Below are positions 1 to 7,828 of a stretch of DNA of 59,386 nt, piece by piece. The notes beneath the pieces are model-generated. The model saw only the letters and a program-made list of their open reading frames with translations, was not told the origin of the DNA and made no database searches. This stretch comes from Streptomyces sp. CBMA291. GTDB taxonomy: Bacteria; Actinomycetota; Actinomycetes; Streptomycetales; Streptomycetaceae. The stretch covers positions 1-59,386 of the forward strand of contig NZ_MSJP01000097.1 of the NCBI RefSeq assembly GCF_014596525.1, given 5' to 3'. Made by a program: the position numbers and the translations under genes. How positions within the stretch are numbered: the first letter of the stretch is position 1; the number at the start of each line of letters is the position of its first letter.

Positions 1-774
1 CCGCACGGGGAGGCGCCGACGGGCCCGCTCCCCCGCCGGGCGGCCGGGATCGCGCTGGCCTCGGGCATCCTGTGCTGGTCCCTCGCGCAGAACGCGCTGT
101 GGGGGGTGAGCGGGCGCATCGGGACGACCCAGGCGGGGCTCACCGAGGTGACCGTCGGCGCGGTCTTCGCGGCGGCGCTCGGTGCCGGGCTCGCCGGGGT
201 CACGGCGGCGGGCGCGCTCGGCTCGCGGCTCGGCCGGGCGGTGCCGATCGGTGTGGGCACGGTCCTGATCGCGGGCTGTGTGCTGCTCAGCTCGGCGGCC
301 GGGAGCCTGGTCCCGTTCGCGACCGGAGAGATCCTGTGGAACGCGGTCTACCCGGCGGTCCTCTCCTACCTTCTGGGGCTCGCCGCCTCGCTCGACCCGC
401 GCGGCCGCTGGGCCGTCCTGGTCGGTTCGGCGTCCTCCCTGGGCGTGGCCTGCGGCCCGGTGACCGGCAGCCTCCTCTCGGAGAGCGCCGGGTACTCCGG
501 GATGGGCCGGGTCCTGTGCGTGCTGCTGCTCGTGGTCGCGGTGCCGATGACGGCGGTGGCCCGGCACGTCTCGGGCCGTCCGCTGGTGCCGGGCTCGGTG
601 CGGCGCAGGGGCGGCGCCCCGGCGGCCGTCCTGGCGGGCACGGCGGCGGCGACTCCGCCGACGGTCCCTCAGATGGGCGCCCCGGAGCAGGAGGTCGCCC
701 CGGTTCCGGTGCGGGCTCCGCGCCGTATCGCGAAGTCGGCCTTCCGTCTGGCCCGGCCTTCGGACCGGGGCTGA
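1..774 (+). CDS. MFS transporter, C-terminal part (truncated by window start)
   Basis: The reading frame is open from base 1 to a TGA at 774, giving 257 residues of a protein whose start lies outside the window. The visible part has alternating hydrophobic helices, for example the stretches around bases 40-90, 150-210, 230-310 and 340-400, separated by short loops with Arg, as in the C-terminal half of a major facilitator superfamily permease. It ends in a Pro/Ala/Arg-rich cytoplasmic tail of about 60 residues. The substrate cannot be told. It converges on the lectin-domain gene downstream. The family call rests on hydrophobic pattern, so other multi-pass transporters are possible. Confidence 0.7.
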   Translation, partial: PHGEAPTGPLPRRAAGIALASGILCWSLAQNALWGVSGRIGTTQAGLTEVTVGAVFAAALGAGLAGVTAAGALGSRLGRAVPIGVGTVLIAGCVLLSSAAGSLVPFATGEILWNAVYPAVLSYLLGLAASLDPRGRWAVLVGSASSLGVACGPVTGSLLSESAGYSGMGRVLCVLLLVVAVPMTAVARHVSGRPLVPGSVRRRGGAPAAVLAGTAAATPPTVPQMGAPEQEVAPVPVRAPRRIAKSAFRLARPSDRG

Positions 775-807
775 GGGGAGGCCCTTGCCCGCCCGGCCCG
801 GTCGCGG

Positions 808-1692
808 TCAGTCCTGTTCGAACCGCCAGAAGTGGTCCGCGTACGGGCCGCAGGGGTACTGGTTGACCGGGGCGGTCTCGTAGGTGGCCGCGCCGGGGAC
901 GGCGAGGCAGAGTCCGCTGTTCGCGTTGACGATCCGGTAGAGCGGGTTCCCGTCCGGGTCGCGCTTCTCGTAGGCGATCCGCCAGTAGTGGTCGGGGTAG
1001 TCGCCGCAGGGGAACTGGTTGACGTGGACGGCCGTGGCCTTGCTCGCGCCGGGGACGGCCGCGCAGTGGCCGCTGTTGCCGTTGACGATCCGGTAGCGGG
1101 TCCGGCCCGTGTCGTCCGTGCCTGCCGCCGTGAGCCGCCAGTGGTGGTCGGGGTGGTCGCCGCAGCCGAACTGGTCGAGGTCGACGACCCCGGTCGAGGC
1201 GCCGGGCACCGCGAGGCAGAGTCCGCTGTTGCCGTTCACGATCCGTACCGGCGTGCCCGTCGGGGGCGGGACGGCGCCCCCGAGCCGGGTGGTGTCCCGC
1301 GCGGGCGGCTCGCCGGAGGGCGGGGCCGGGGCCTCGGTGGTGGGGGTCGGCTCCCGTGTCGGTGCGGTCGTGGGCGCGGGCGTACGGGCCGACGGTGCCG
1401 CGTCCACGGTCGTGGGGGCCGGGGCGGCGGAGGCCGGGGGCGGCGCGGTGGTGCCCGCTGTGGCCGAGACGGGCGGCGGGGCCTGCGCGGTCGGCGGCCC
1501 GGGGGTGCCCGCGCGCTGGGTCTGGGTCAGCGCCGTGGCCAGGGCCCCGACCAGGGGCACCACCACTCCGGCCACCCACCAGGCCCAGCGCGGGGGCTGG
1601 TGGGAGGCGGCCGGCCCGACGACGCCGTCGGCGCCGTCGCCGGAAGCCCGTTCGACCGGGGCACCCCTCCTGGGACGCGACGTCTCTGACAC
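808..1692 (-). CDS. Membrane-anchored RICIN-type beta-trefoil lectin-domain protein
   Basis: A protein of 294 residues. A cytoplasmic N-terminus (about 35 residues) is followed by one membrane segment (WAWWVAGVVVPLVGALATAL), a Pro/Thr/Ala-rich linker of about 100 residues, and a C-terminal domain of three repeats. Each repeat starts near RIVNGNSGLCLAVPGA and ends near CGDxPDHxWR, as in beta-trefoil carbohydrate-binding (RICIN/CBM13-like) domains. The domain should face outward on its Thr/Pro stalk. I chose the GTG start at 1692 because GGGGGGAG lies at Shine-Dalgarno distance; the frame extends upstream to 1887, but that part overlaps the terminator and reads as random sequence. The ligand is unknown. 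Confidence 0.8.
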   Translation of the reverse strand: MSETSRPRRGAPVERASGDGADGVVGPAASHQPPRWAWWVAGVVVPLVGALATALTQTQRAGTPGPPTAQAPPPVSATAGTTAPPPASAAPAPTTVDAAPSARTPAPTTAPTREPTPTTEAPAPPSGEPPARDTTRLGGAVPPPTGTPVRIVNGNSGLCLAVPGASTGVVDLDQFGCGDHPDHHWRLTAAGTDDTGRTRYRIVNGNSGHCAAVPGASKATAVHVNQFPCGDYPDHYWRIAYEKRDPDGNPLYRIVNANSGLCLAVPGAATYETAPVNQYPCGPYADHFWRFEQD

Positions 1693-1798
1693 CGTGCCAC
1701 TCCCCCCGGGGACGACTGCCGTCGCCCGAGTATCGCCCCGCACGACGCCCCGGAAACCCGGGTTACGGAAACATGTGCGTCGCATGCGCGTACGGGAG

Positions 1799-1829
1799 CG
1801 GCCCCGGGGCAGGACGCGCCCCGGGGCCG
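1799..1829 (-). terminator. Rho-independent-type terminator of the adenine deaminase unit
   Basis: A 12-bp perfect GC stem with a 7-base loop (arms CGGCCCCGGGGC and GCCCCGGGGCCG). It lies between the deaminase stop codon and the start of the lectin gene. There is no U-run, as is usual in Streptomyces. Confidence 0.7.
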
Positions 1830-1911
1830 GACGGCTGCCGGACAGTACCCAGGCCGTCTCTTCCGGATCTTGCCTGGCCCGCGCCACCCGGCAAGACCCG
1901 AAAGAGACGAC

Positions 1912-2913
1912 CTAGGCGCCGAAGTCGTACGCCTCGACCTCCGCGAGGTACCGTGCGCGCCGTTCCTCGTCGTCCTCCAGGAAGGAGGCGAGGAAGGAGT
2001 TGCGGGCCAGGTCGCGCAGTTGCTCCGGGGCGAGGCCGAGGGCGTCGCGGACGCCGTCGAAGTTGTCGCCCGCGTAGCCGCCGAAGTACGCCGGGTCGTC
2101 GGAGTTCACCGTGACCAGCAGCCCCGCGTCCATCATGGCCCGCAGCGGGTGGTCGGCGAGGGTGTCGATGACCCGCAGCCGCACGTTCGACAGGGGGCAG
2201 AGGGTGAGCGGCACCCGCTCGTCGGCGAGCCTGCCGACCAGCTCCGGGTCCTCCATGCAGCGCAGACCGTGGTCGATCCGCTCCACGCCGAGGACGTCGA
2301 GCGCCTCGCGGACGTACGCCGCCGGGCCCTCCTCGCCCGCGTGGGCGACCTTGCGCAGACCGAGCGCCCCGGCCGCCTCGTAGACCTCGCGGAACTTGGC
2401 CGGCGGGTGGCCGACCTCCGCCGAGTCCAGGCCGACGCCGGTGATCCGGTCCAGGTACGGCTTCGCCTCCTCCAGGGTGGCGAGCGCCGACGCGGCGGAC
2501 TCGTCGCGCAGGAAGCACATGATGAGCCGGGTCGAGACGCCGAACCGCTCCTCGGAGCGGTCCAGGGAGGCGCCGAGGCCCTCCACCACGGTGCCGAAGG
2601 GGACACCGCGCGCGGTGTGCGCCTGCGGGTCGAAGAAGATCTCGGCGTGCCGCACGCCCTGCGCGGCGGCCCGCTCCAGATAGGCGTCGGCGAGCGCGGT
2701 GAAGTCCTCGGCCGTCCGCAGGACCGCCATCAGACCGTAGTAGAGGTCCAGGAAGGACTGGAGGTCGCTGAAGCGGTACGCCTCGCGCAGGGCGTCGGTG
2801 TCCGCGTACGGCAGGGTGACGCCGTTGCGCGCGGCGAGGGCGAAGGCGAGTTCGGGTTCGAGGGTGCCTTCGATGTGGAGGTGCAGTTCGGCCTTGGGTA
2901 CGGGCATGTTCAC
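1912..2913 (-). CDS. Adenine deaminase (adenosine deaminase-like family)
   Basis: A 333-residue TIM-barrel amidohydrolase. Metal ligands and active-site motifs are visible: HLHIEGT near the N-terminus, HAGEEG in the middle and NSDDP near the C-terminus. The motifs FFDPQ and EVGHPP are typical of the adenine deaminase (type 2, yeast Aah1-like) branch rather than true adenosine deaminase, so hydrolysis of adenine to hypoxanthine in purine salvage is the best guess. The start codon overlaps the rnz stop by 4 bases, implying translational coupling in an rnz-deaminase unit. Adenosine as substrate cannot be excluded from sequence alone. Confidence 0.85.
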   Translation of the reverse strand: MNMPVPKAELHLHIEGTLEPELAFALAARNGVTLPYADTDALREAYRFSDLQSFLDLYYGLMAVLRTAEDFTALADAYLERAAAQGVRHAEIFFDPQAHTARGVPFGTVVEGLGASLDRSEERFGVSTRLIMCFLRDESAASALATLEEAKPYLDRITGVGLDSAEVGHPPAKFREVYEAAGALGLRKVAHAGEEGPAAYVREALDVLGVERIDHGLRCMEDPELVGRLADERVPLTLCPLSNVRLRVIDTLADHPLRAMMDAGLLVTVNSDDPAYFGGYAGDNFDGVRDALGLAPEQLRDLARNSFLASFLEDDEERRARYLAEVEAYDFGA

Positions 2914-3815
2914 AGTCGTTTCGGTACGGGGACCCTCATGAGGTCCTGGGCAATGCTCAGTTCGCCGTCGAAGCCCGCCGCCCGCGCCTGGCGCTCGAAC
3001 TCCCCGGGGTCGGAGTAGCGCTGCGAGAAGTGGGTCAGCACGAGGTGCCGCACCCCCGCCTCGCGGGCGACGGCTGCGGCCTGTCCGGCCGTCAGATGGC
3101 CGTGGTCGGTGGCGAGCCGGACGTCCTCGTCGAGGAAGGTCGACTCGATGACCAGCAGATCGGCGCCTTCGGCGAGGGCGTGGACGCCGTCGCAGAGCCG
3201 GGTGTCCATGACGAAGGCGAAGCGCTGGCCCCGCCGGACCTCGCTGACCTCCTCGAAGGAGACCCCGCCGAGGGACCCCTCACGCTGGATACGGCCCACG
3301 TCGGGGCCCTTGATGCCGTGCGCGGCGAGCCGCTCGGGCAGCAGCCTGCGCCCGTCGGGCTCGGTGAGGCGGTAGCCGTAGGACTCGACGGGGTGCGAGA
3401 GCCGGTGGGCGTCCAGGGTGTACGCGTCGGTGACGGCCAGCGGTCCTTCGGCCTCGACCGGCGCCTCCACCAGCTCCACGGTCTCGTGGTACGCCGTGGC
3501 GTACCGCAGCCGCTCGAAGAAGTGCCGGCCGCTCGCCGGGTAGTGCGCGGTGACCGGGTGCGGCACCCGGTCGAGGTTGATCCGCTGGATCACCCCGGCG
3601 AGCCCGAGGGAGTGGTCGCCGTGGAAGTGCGTGACGCAGATCCGGTCCAGGTCGTGCACCGCGACCCCGGCCCGCAGCATCTGGCGCTGGGTGCCCTCGC
3701 CCGGGTCGAAGAGGATGCCGCCGCCGTCCCAGCGCAGCAGATAGCCGTTGTGGTTGCGGTGCCGGGTCGGGACCTGGCTGGCGGTCCCGAGCACGACGAG
3801 TTCGCGTACGGACAC
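2910..3815 (-). CDS. rnz: Ribonuclease Z (tRNA 3'-processing endonuclease)
   Basis: A 301-residue metallo-beta-lactamase-fold nuclease that removes 3' trailers from tRNA precursors. The N-terminus (LGTASQVPTRHRN) and the zinc-binding motif THFHGDHSLGL are diagnostic. A long central insertion probably corresponds to the exosite arm, and ESTFLDED and THFSQRY supply further conserved metal-site regions. Both tRNA genes in this window lack an encoded CCA, so they need such 3' processing. It starts 3 bases after the HIT gene ends and overlaps the next gene by 4 bases, so the three are probably one operon. Confidence 0.92.
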   Translation of the reverse strand: MSVRELVVLGTASQVPTRHRNHNGYLLRWDGGGILFDPGEGTQRQMLRAGVAVHDLDRICVTHFHGDHSLGLAGVIQRINLDRVPHPVTAHYPASGRHFFERLRYATAYHETVELVEAPVEAEGPLAVTDAYTLDAHRLSHPVESYGYRLTEPDGRRLLPERLAAHGIKGPDVGRIQREGSLGGVSFEEVSEVRRGQRFAFVMDTRLCDGVHALAEGADLLVIESTFLDEDVRLATDHGHLTAGQAAAVAREAGVRHLVLTHFSQRYSDPGEFERQARAAGFDGELSIAQDLMRVPVPKRL

Positions 3816-3818
3816 GGA

Positions 3819-4178
3819 CTATCCGGGGGGCCAGTTCAGGCCTCGGCCGCCGAGGACGTGCGCGTGGGCGTGGAAGACGGTCTGGCCCGCGCCGGAGCCG
3901 GTGTTGAGGACGATCCGGTAGCCGGTCTCGTCCACCTTCTCCTGGGCGGCGACCTCGCCCGCCTCGCGCAGCACGTCGGCGGCGACCTCCGGCGCGGCGG
4001 CGGCGAGCGACGCGGCATCCGGGTGGTGGAGGCGCGGGATCACCAGGACGTGCACGGGCGCCTGCGGGTTGATGTCGCGGAACGCGACGGTGGTCTCCGT
4101 CTCGCGGACGATCGTCGCGGGCACCTCGCCCGCCACGATCTTGCAGAACAGGCAGTCGCCCTGCGGCTCTCCGGCCAT
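3819..4178 (-). CDS. HIT-family nucleotide-binding protein
   Basis: A 119-residue small hydrolase. The N-terminal CLFCKIVAGE has the Cys pair found in many HINT proteins, and the C-terminus carries the histidine triad HAHAH (from FHAHAHVLGG). HINT-type members hydrolyse nucleoside phosphoramidates; the physiological substrate in actinobacteria is unclear. It is the first gene of the unit with rnz and adenine deaminase. It has an untranslated leader with a possible -10 (TAGCAT) about 40 bases upstream. Confidence 0.9.
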   Translation of the reverse strand: MAGEPQGDCLFCKIVAGEVPATIVRETETTVAFRDINPQAPVHVLVIPRLHHPDAASLAAAAPEVAADVLREAGEVAAQEKVDETGYRIVLNTGSGAGQTVFHAHAHVLGGRGLNWPPG

Positions 4179-4254
4179 GGCCCCGCTTCTCCTCGCCTCG
4201 TCGGTCGCTACCCCCGCATGCTATCGGCCGCCGTCCACCCGGTCGCGCCGCCCG

Positions 4255-5337
4255 TCAGTCCTTGGGAGCGCGCCGGTTCAGGGCCGAGCGGCTGACCCAG
4301 TACGTGATGAGCACGGCCCAGAACAGCGGGGTGCCGAGGCCGAGGGTCAGGCCCGTGCCGAAGGACCACAGGGCGAGGGTCGCCACCGAGTAGAGCCCGA
4401 GCAGCCCGACCGCGACCGCCATCGCGATCACCGGGCGGCAGGAGCGCGCCACCAGGAACAGCGGGCGGCGCAGCCGGGGCGGCACCCGGCGGTTCATCCA
4501 CAGCGCCCAGCCGCCCCAGGCGCCGAGGAGGACGAGCGCGCCGGTCACCAGCGGTACGACGGCCTCGGCTCCGGTGAGGCCACCGCGGACGCCGCCGGCC
4601 GCGACCGTGGAGACGACGAAGCCGAGCAGGGCCACCCAGCGGGCCCCCGCCACCGTGTTCCAGGCCATGGCCTCCAGGTTGTAGCGGGCCTTGCGGTCGT
4701 GCAGGTCGAGGGCGGCGGAGGCGACGAAGCCCTCGGCGGCCCGGGTCCACTCGCCGGAGCGGAAGCGGTGCCGTCGCAGCCGCAGCAGCGACAGGTTGTT
4801 GTGGGCCTCGCTGCTCTGCGGGTTGAGCCGCAGGGTCGTCTCGTACGCGCGCCGGGCGGTGGCGTGGTCGCCCCGGCGCTGGGCGGCGAGCCCCACCAGG
4901 AAGTGGGCCGCGTCCTCCTCGGGGGCGAGGCTCACGGCGGTCCGCGCCGCCTCGTACGCCTCGGCGGTCCGCTCCGCCCGTACGGACTGGGAGAGGACCG
5001 TGCCGAGGGCGTAGTGGGTGCCCCAGTGCTGGGGGCCGAGCCCGACGGCGTGCCGGGCGGCGGCCTCGGCCTCCGGGTAGCGCTTGAGGCCCATCAGGAC
5101 CTGGACGCGCATCAGCCAGGCCATGAGCAGCTCGGGCCGGGCCCGCAGCGCCCGCTCGACGGCGTCCAGGGCTGCCCGGTCGTCGCCCTCCCGGTGGAGG
5201 CAGCGGGCGAGCAGGACGAGGGCCTCGGCGTCCTCCGGGTCCGTGGCGAGGTGCCGGGCGACGAGTTCCCCGGCCTGGGAGAAGCGGCCGGTGTCGTAGA
5301 GGGCCTCGGCCCGCAGCAGCGCGGACGGGGTGGTCAC
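4255..5337 (-). CDS. Tetratricopeptide-repeat protein with C-terminal membrane segments
   Basis: A 360-residue protein. The first roughly 230 residues are TPR helices (for example AEALVLLARCLHREGDDRAA and AHNNLSLLRLRRH). The last 130 contain about four membrane-spanning stretches, including VVPLVTGALVLLGAWGGW and VIAMAVAVGLLGLYSVATL. The GTG start overlaps the stop of the upstream ATPase as GTGA, so the two are translationally coupled. The likely topology is a cytoplasmic TPR scaffold on a membrane anchor that could tether the ATPase. Function is not known. Confidence 0.82.
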   Translation of the reverse strand: MTTPSALLRAEALYDTGRFSQAGELVARHLATDPEDAEALVLLARCLHREGDDRAALDAVERALRARPELLMAWLMRVQVLMGLKRYPEAEAAARHAVGLGPQHWGTHYALGTVLSQSVRAERTAEAYEAARTAVSLAPEEDAAHFLVGLAAQRRGDHATARRAYETTLRLNPQSSEAHNNLSLLRLRRHRFRSGEWTRAAEGFVASAALDLHDRKARYNLEAMAWNTVAGARWVALLGFVVSTVAAGGVRGGLTGAEAVVPLVTGALVLLGAWGGWALWMNRRVPPRLRRPLFLVARSCRPVIAMAVAVGLLGLYSVATLALWSFGTGLTLGLGTPLFWAVLITYWVSRSALNRRAPKD

Positions 5338-6689
5338 AGCTTGCGCTTCCGCTTCAGATGGGCGAGGAGGTCGTCGTACAGACCGCCCTCGTTGGCGAAC
5401 ATGGCGACGTTCCTGGCGGAGGCGAACCAGGGCTCCGTGGACGGCTTGATCTGCTTGGCCGCGCCCAGCAGGTCCTTGGTGCCGATGAGGCGTACGGAGC
5501 CGCTGCGGGCGGAGTCGAGGAGTGCCGCCTCGGCCGCCGATTCGCAGACGTGGGCGAGGTCGGCGCCGGAGAAGTCCTCGGTGGCCTTGACGAGCTTGCC
5601 GAGGTCGACGGCCTCGATGGGGCGCTCGCGCAGGTGGTAGCGGAGGATCGCCTCGCGGGCGGTGGCGTCCGGCGGGAGCACGAGCAGGGTGCGGTCGAGG
5701 CGGCCGGGGCGGCGCAGCGCGATGTCCACGTCCCAGGGCACGTTGGTGGCGGCGAGCACGAAGACGCCTTCGTTGCCCGCGCCGCTCGCGATGCCGTCGA
5801 GTTCGGTGAGGAGCTGGTTGACGACGTTGCGCAGCCCGCTGTGGTGGGTGCGGGAACGCTTGGCTCCGAGGGCGTCCAGCTCGTCGAGGAAGACCACGCA
5901 GGGGGCCTGGCGGCGGGCGGTCTCGAAGATGTCGTGGACGTTCTTCTCGGAGGCGCCGATCCACATGTCGAGGACGTCGGAGAGCGAGACGGTGAGGAAG
6001 TTGGCGCCCAGTTCGCCCGCGACGGCCCGCGCGATGAACGTCTTGCCGCAGCCGGGCGGGCCGTAGAGCAGCAGGCCGCCGCGGAGCGACTTGCCGTACA
6101 GCCTGCGCAGTTCGGGGTTGCGCATGGGGGCGAGGAAGGCGGCCTCCAGGCGTTCCTTGACCTCGTCCATGCCGCCGACGTCGGCGAGCCGGACGGTGCC
6201 GGGCGCGTCGACGTCCCAGGCACCGCCGGCCCCGTCCCCGCCCTCGGCCTGCGGCTCCTCGACGAACCGGGGCCCGACGACATCCCGCACCTGCTGCTCG
6301 GCGGCGTCCCAGTCGAAGGCGGGGGGTGCGTCGGCGGCGGGGGCCGTGGGGGCCGTATCGGCGGCCGGGGCCGTGGGGCCCGTGTCGACGCCGGGGGCGA
6401 TGGGGCCTGCGTCGGCGCCGGGGGCCGTGGGCGGTACGGGGGTGGTGCCGGGGTTCGGGGGCGGGGTGGGCGCGGTTGCCGGGGGCAGGCCCATGGCGCG
6501 GACCATCAGGGCGCGGGCGTCGGCGTCCCCCGGCGCGTGCTGGAGCGCGGCGGCTGCCTCCGCGACGGCCTCGTCGTTCCGTCCCTCGGCGAGGAGCAGT
6601 TCGGCGAAGTGGAGGCGCAGGGGTACGTCCTCGGGCGCGGCGGCGACGGCGGCGCGCAGACTGCGGATCAGGGGTGAGTCGTCGGCCAT
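5334..6689 (-). CDS. AAA+ ATPase with N-terminal TPR-like region (FtsH/Cdc48-type ATPase fold)
   Basis: 451 residues. The N-terminal 75 residues form TPR-like helices (LRLHFAELLLAEGRNDEAVAEA). A Pro/Ala/Thr-rich linker of about 60 residues follows, with an imperfect PTAPxADT repeat, then one AAA module: Walker A GPPGCGKT, Walker B VVFLDELDALG, sensor-1 NVPWD and arginine-finger region RRPGRLDR. There is no protease domain. The start follows a -10 TAGGCT by 7 bases, which suggests a leaderless mRNA; upstream in-frame codons are only intergenic repeats. With the coupled TPR membrane protein it may form a membrane-tethered remodelling ATPase; the substrate is unknown. Confidence 0.88.
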   Translation of the reverse strand: MADDSPLIRSLRAAVAAAPEDVPLRLHFAELLLAEGRNDEAVAEAAAALQHAPGDADARALMVRAMGLPPATAPTPPPNPGTTPVPPTAPGADAGPIAPGVDTGPTAPAADTAPTAPAADAPPAFDWDAAEQQVRDVVGPRFVEEPQAEGGDGAGGAWDVDAPGTVRLADVGGMDEVKERLEAAFLAPMRNPELRRLYGKSLRGGLLLYGPPGCGKTFIARAVAGELGANFLTVSLSDVLDMWIGASEKNVHDIFETARRQAPCVVFLDELDALGAKRSRTHHSGLRNVVNQLLTELDGIASGAGNEGVFVLAATNVPWDVDIALRRPGRLDRTLLVLPPDATAREAILRYHLRERPIEAVDLGKLVKATEDFSGADLAHVCESAAEAALLDSARSGSVRLIGTKDLLGAAKQIKPSTEPWFASARNVAMFANEGGLYDDLLAHLKRKRKL

Positions 6690-6696
6690 ACGGGTC

Positions 6697-6702
6697 AGCC
6701 TA
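6697..6702 (-). promoter_or_regulatory. -10 box (TAGGCT) of the AAA+ ATPase gene, leaderless
   Basis: TAGGCT ends 7 bases before the ATG, so transcription should begin at or next to the start codon. No clear -35 was seen. Confidence 0.5.
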
Positions 6703-6820
6703 GAAAAGGAGGGTGGCCCGTTGTCCACCGGGAGGTCGTTCCCGGCAGCTGGGGCGGGCCCGGTGACCGGTCGGGCCCCGCCCCCGCCCCGGTCCCGGCC
6801 TCGGCCGGAGGGACGGGCTG

Positions 6821-7078
6821 GTGACCGGTCGGGCCCGTCCGTGGTGGTCGGGCTTGCCCGTGGTGGTCGGGGACCTCGGGTGGTCAGGCACCCCAGGTCG
6901 GGCTCGCCCCGGGTGGTCGGGCCCGTCCGTGTGGTCAGGCACCACGGGTGGTCGGACCCGTCCGTATGGTCAGGCACCCCGGACGGTCAGGCCCGCCCAT
7001 GGTGGTCGGGGACCCCAAGTGGTCAGACCCGCCCCCGGCTGGTTGGGCCCGCCCCCGGGTGGTCGGGCCCGCCCCGGA
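6821..7078. repeat. Degenerate tandem repeat, about 17-19 bp unit, about 14 copies
   Basis: The 395-base gap between the ATPase gene and rsmE is mostly imperfect copies of a unit like GTGGTCGGGCCCGTCCG, alternating with variants like GTGGTCAGGCACC. The unit length wanders between 16 and 20 bases. There is no coding signal and no spacer structure. Bases 6703-6820 hold nothing further that I recognise. Confidence 0.85.
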
Positions 7079-7084
7079 TGCTCC

Positions 7085-7828
7085 CTAGCTCCAGCGGCCC
7101 GTGCGGCCCAGGATCAGGGCCGTGGCCGCCGTGCCCGCCGTGGAGGTGCGCAGGACGCTGCGGCCCAGGCGGTACGGCTTCGCCCCGGCCGCCTCGAAGA
7201 CGGCGAGTTCCTCCGGGGAGACACCGCCCTCCGGGCCGACGACCAGCACGATCGAGCCCTTCTCGGGGAGTTCCGCGGTGGCGAGCGCGCCGCTGGGGTG
7301 GTCCCGGTCCTCGTGCAGGACGGCCGCGAAGTCGGCCTCCGCGAGGAGCGCGGCGACCTGCTTGGTCGTCATCGCGTCGGCGACCTCGGGGAACCGCGTA
7401 CGCCGCGACTGCTTCCCGGCCTCGCGCGCCGTGGAGCGCCACTTGGCGAGCGCCTTGAGGCCCCGGTCGCCCTTCCACTGGGTGATGCAGCGGGAGGCGG
7501 CCCACGGCACGATCGCGTCCGTGCCGGTCTCCGTCATGGTCTCGACGGCGAGTTCGCCCCGGTCGCCCTTGGGGAGCGCCTGGACGACGGTGACGCGCGG
7601 CTGCTCCTCGGGGTCCTCGTGGACCTCCTCGACGCGCACGGTGAGCCGGTCGCGGTCCTCGGCGGCGAGGACCACACAGGCGGCCCAGCGGCCCCGCCCG
7701 TCGGCGAGGACGAGTTCCTCGCCCTCCCGGAGCCGCTTCACGGAGACGGCGTGCCGCCCCTCGGGGCCGTCGAGGAGGAAGCTCCCGGGACCGGGAACGG
7801 CCTCGACGACGAAGACGGGTGCGGTCAT
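7085..7828 (-). CDS. rsmE: 16S rRNA (uracil-1498-N3)-methyltransferase RsmE
   Basis: A 247-residue SPOUT-class methyltransferase. The N-terminal PUA-like part contains HAVSVKRLREGEEL. The C-terminal knot has the SAM-binding motifs VVGPEGGVSPEE and LGRSVLRTSTAGTAA, both diagnostic of RsmE. It methylates N3 of U1498 of 16S rRNA in assembled 30S subunits. Its ATG overlaps the preceding nitronate monooxygenase stop by 4 bases. In many actinobacteria rsmE follows dnaJ; here the oxidoreductase sits between dnaJ and rsmE. Confidence 0.93.
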   Translation of the reverse strand: MTAPVFVVEAVPGPGSFLLDGPEGRHAVSVKRLREGEELVLADGRGRWAACVVLAAEDRDRLTVRVEEVHEDPEEQPRVTVVQALPKGDRGELAVETMTETGTDAIVPWAASRCITQWKGDRGLKALAKWRSTAREAGKQSRRTRFPEVADAMTTKQVAALLAEADFAAVLHEDRDHPSGALATAELPEKGSIVLVVGPEGGVSPEELAVFEAAGAKPYRLGRSVLRTSTAGTAATALILGRTGRWS

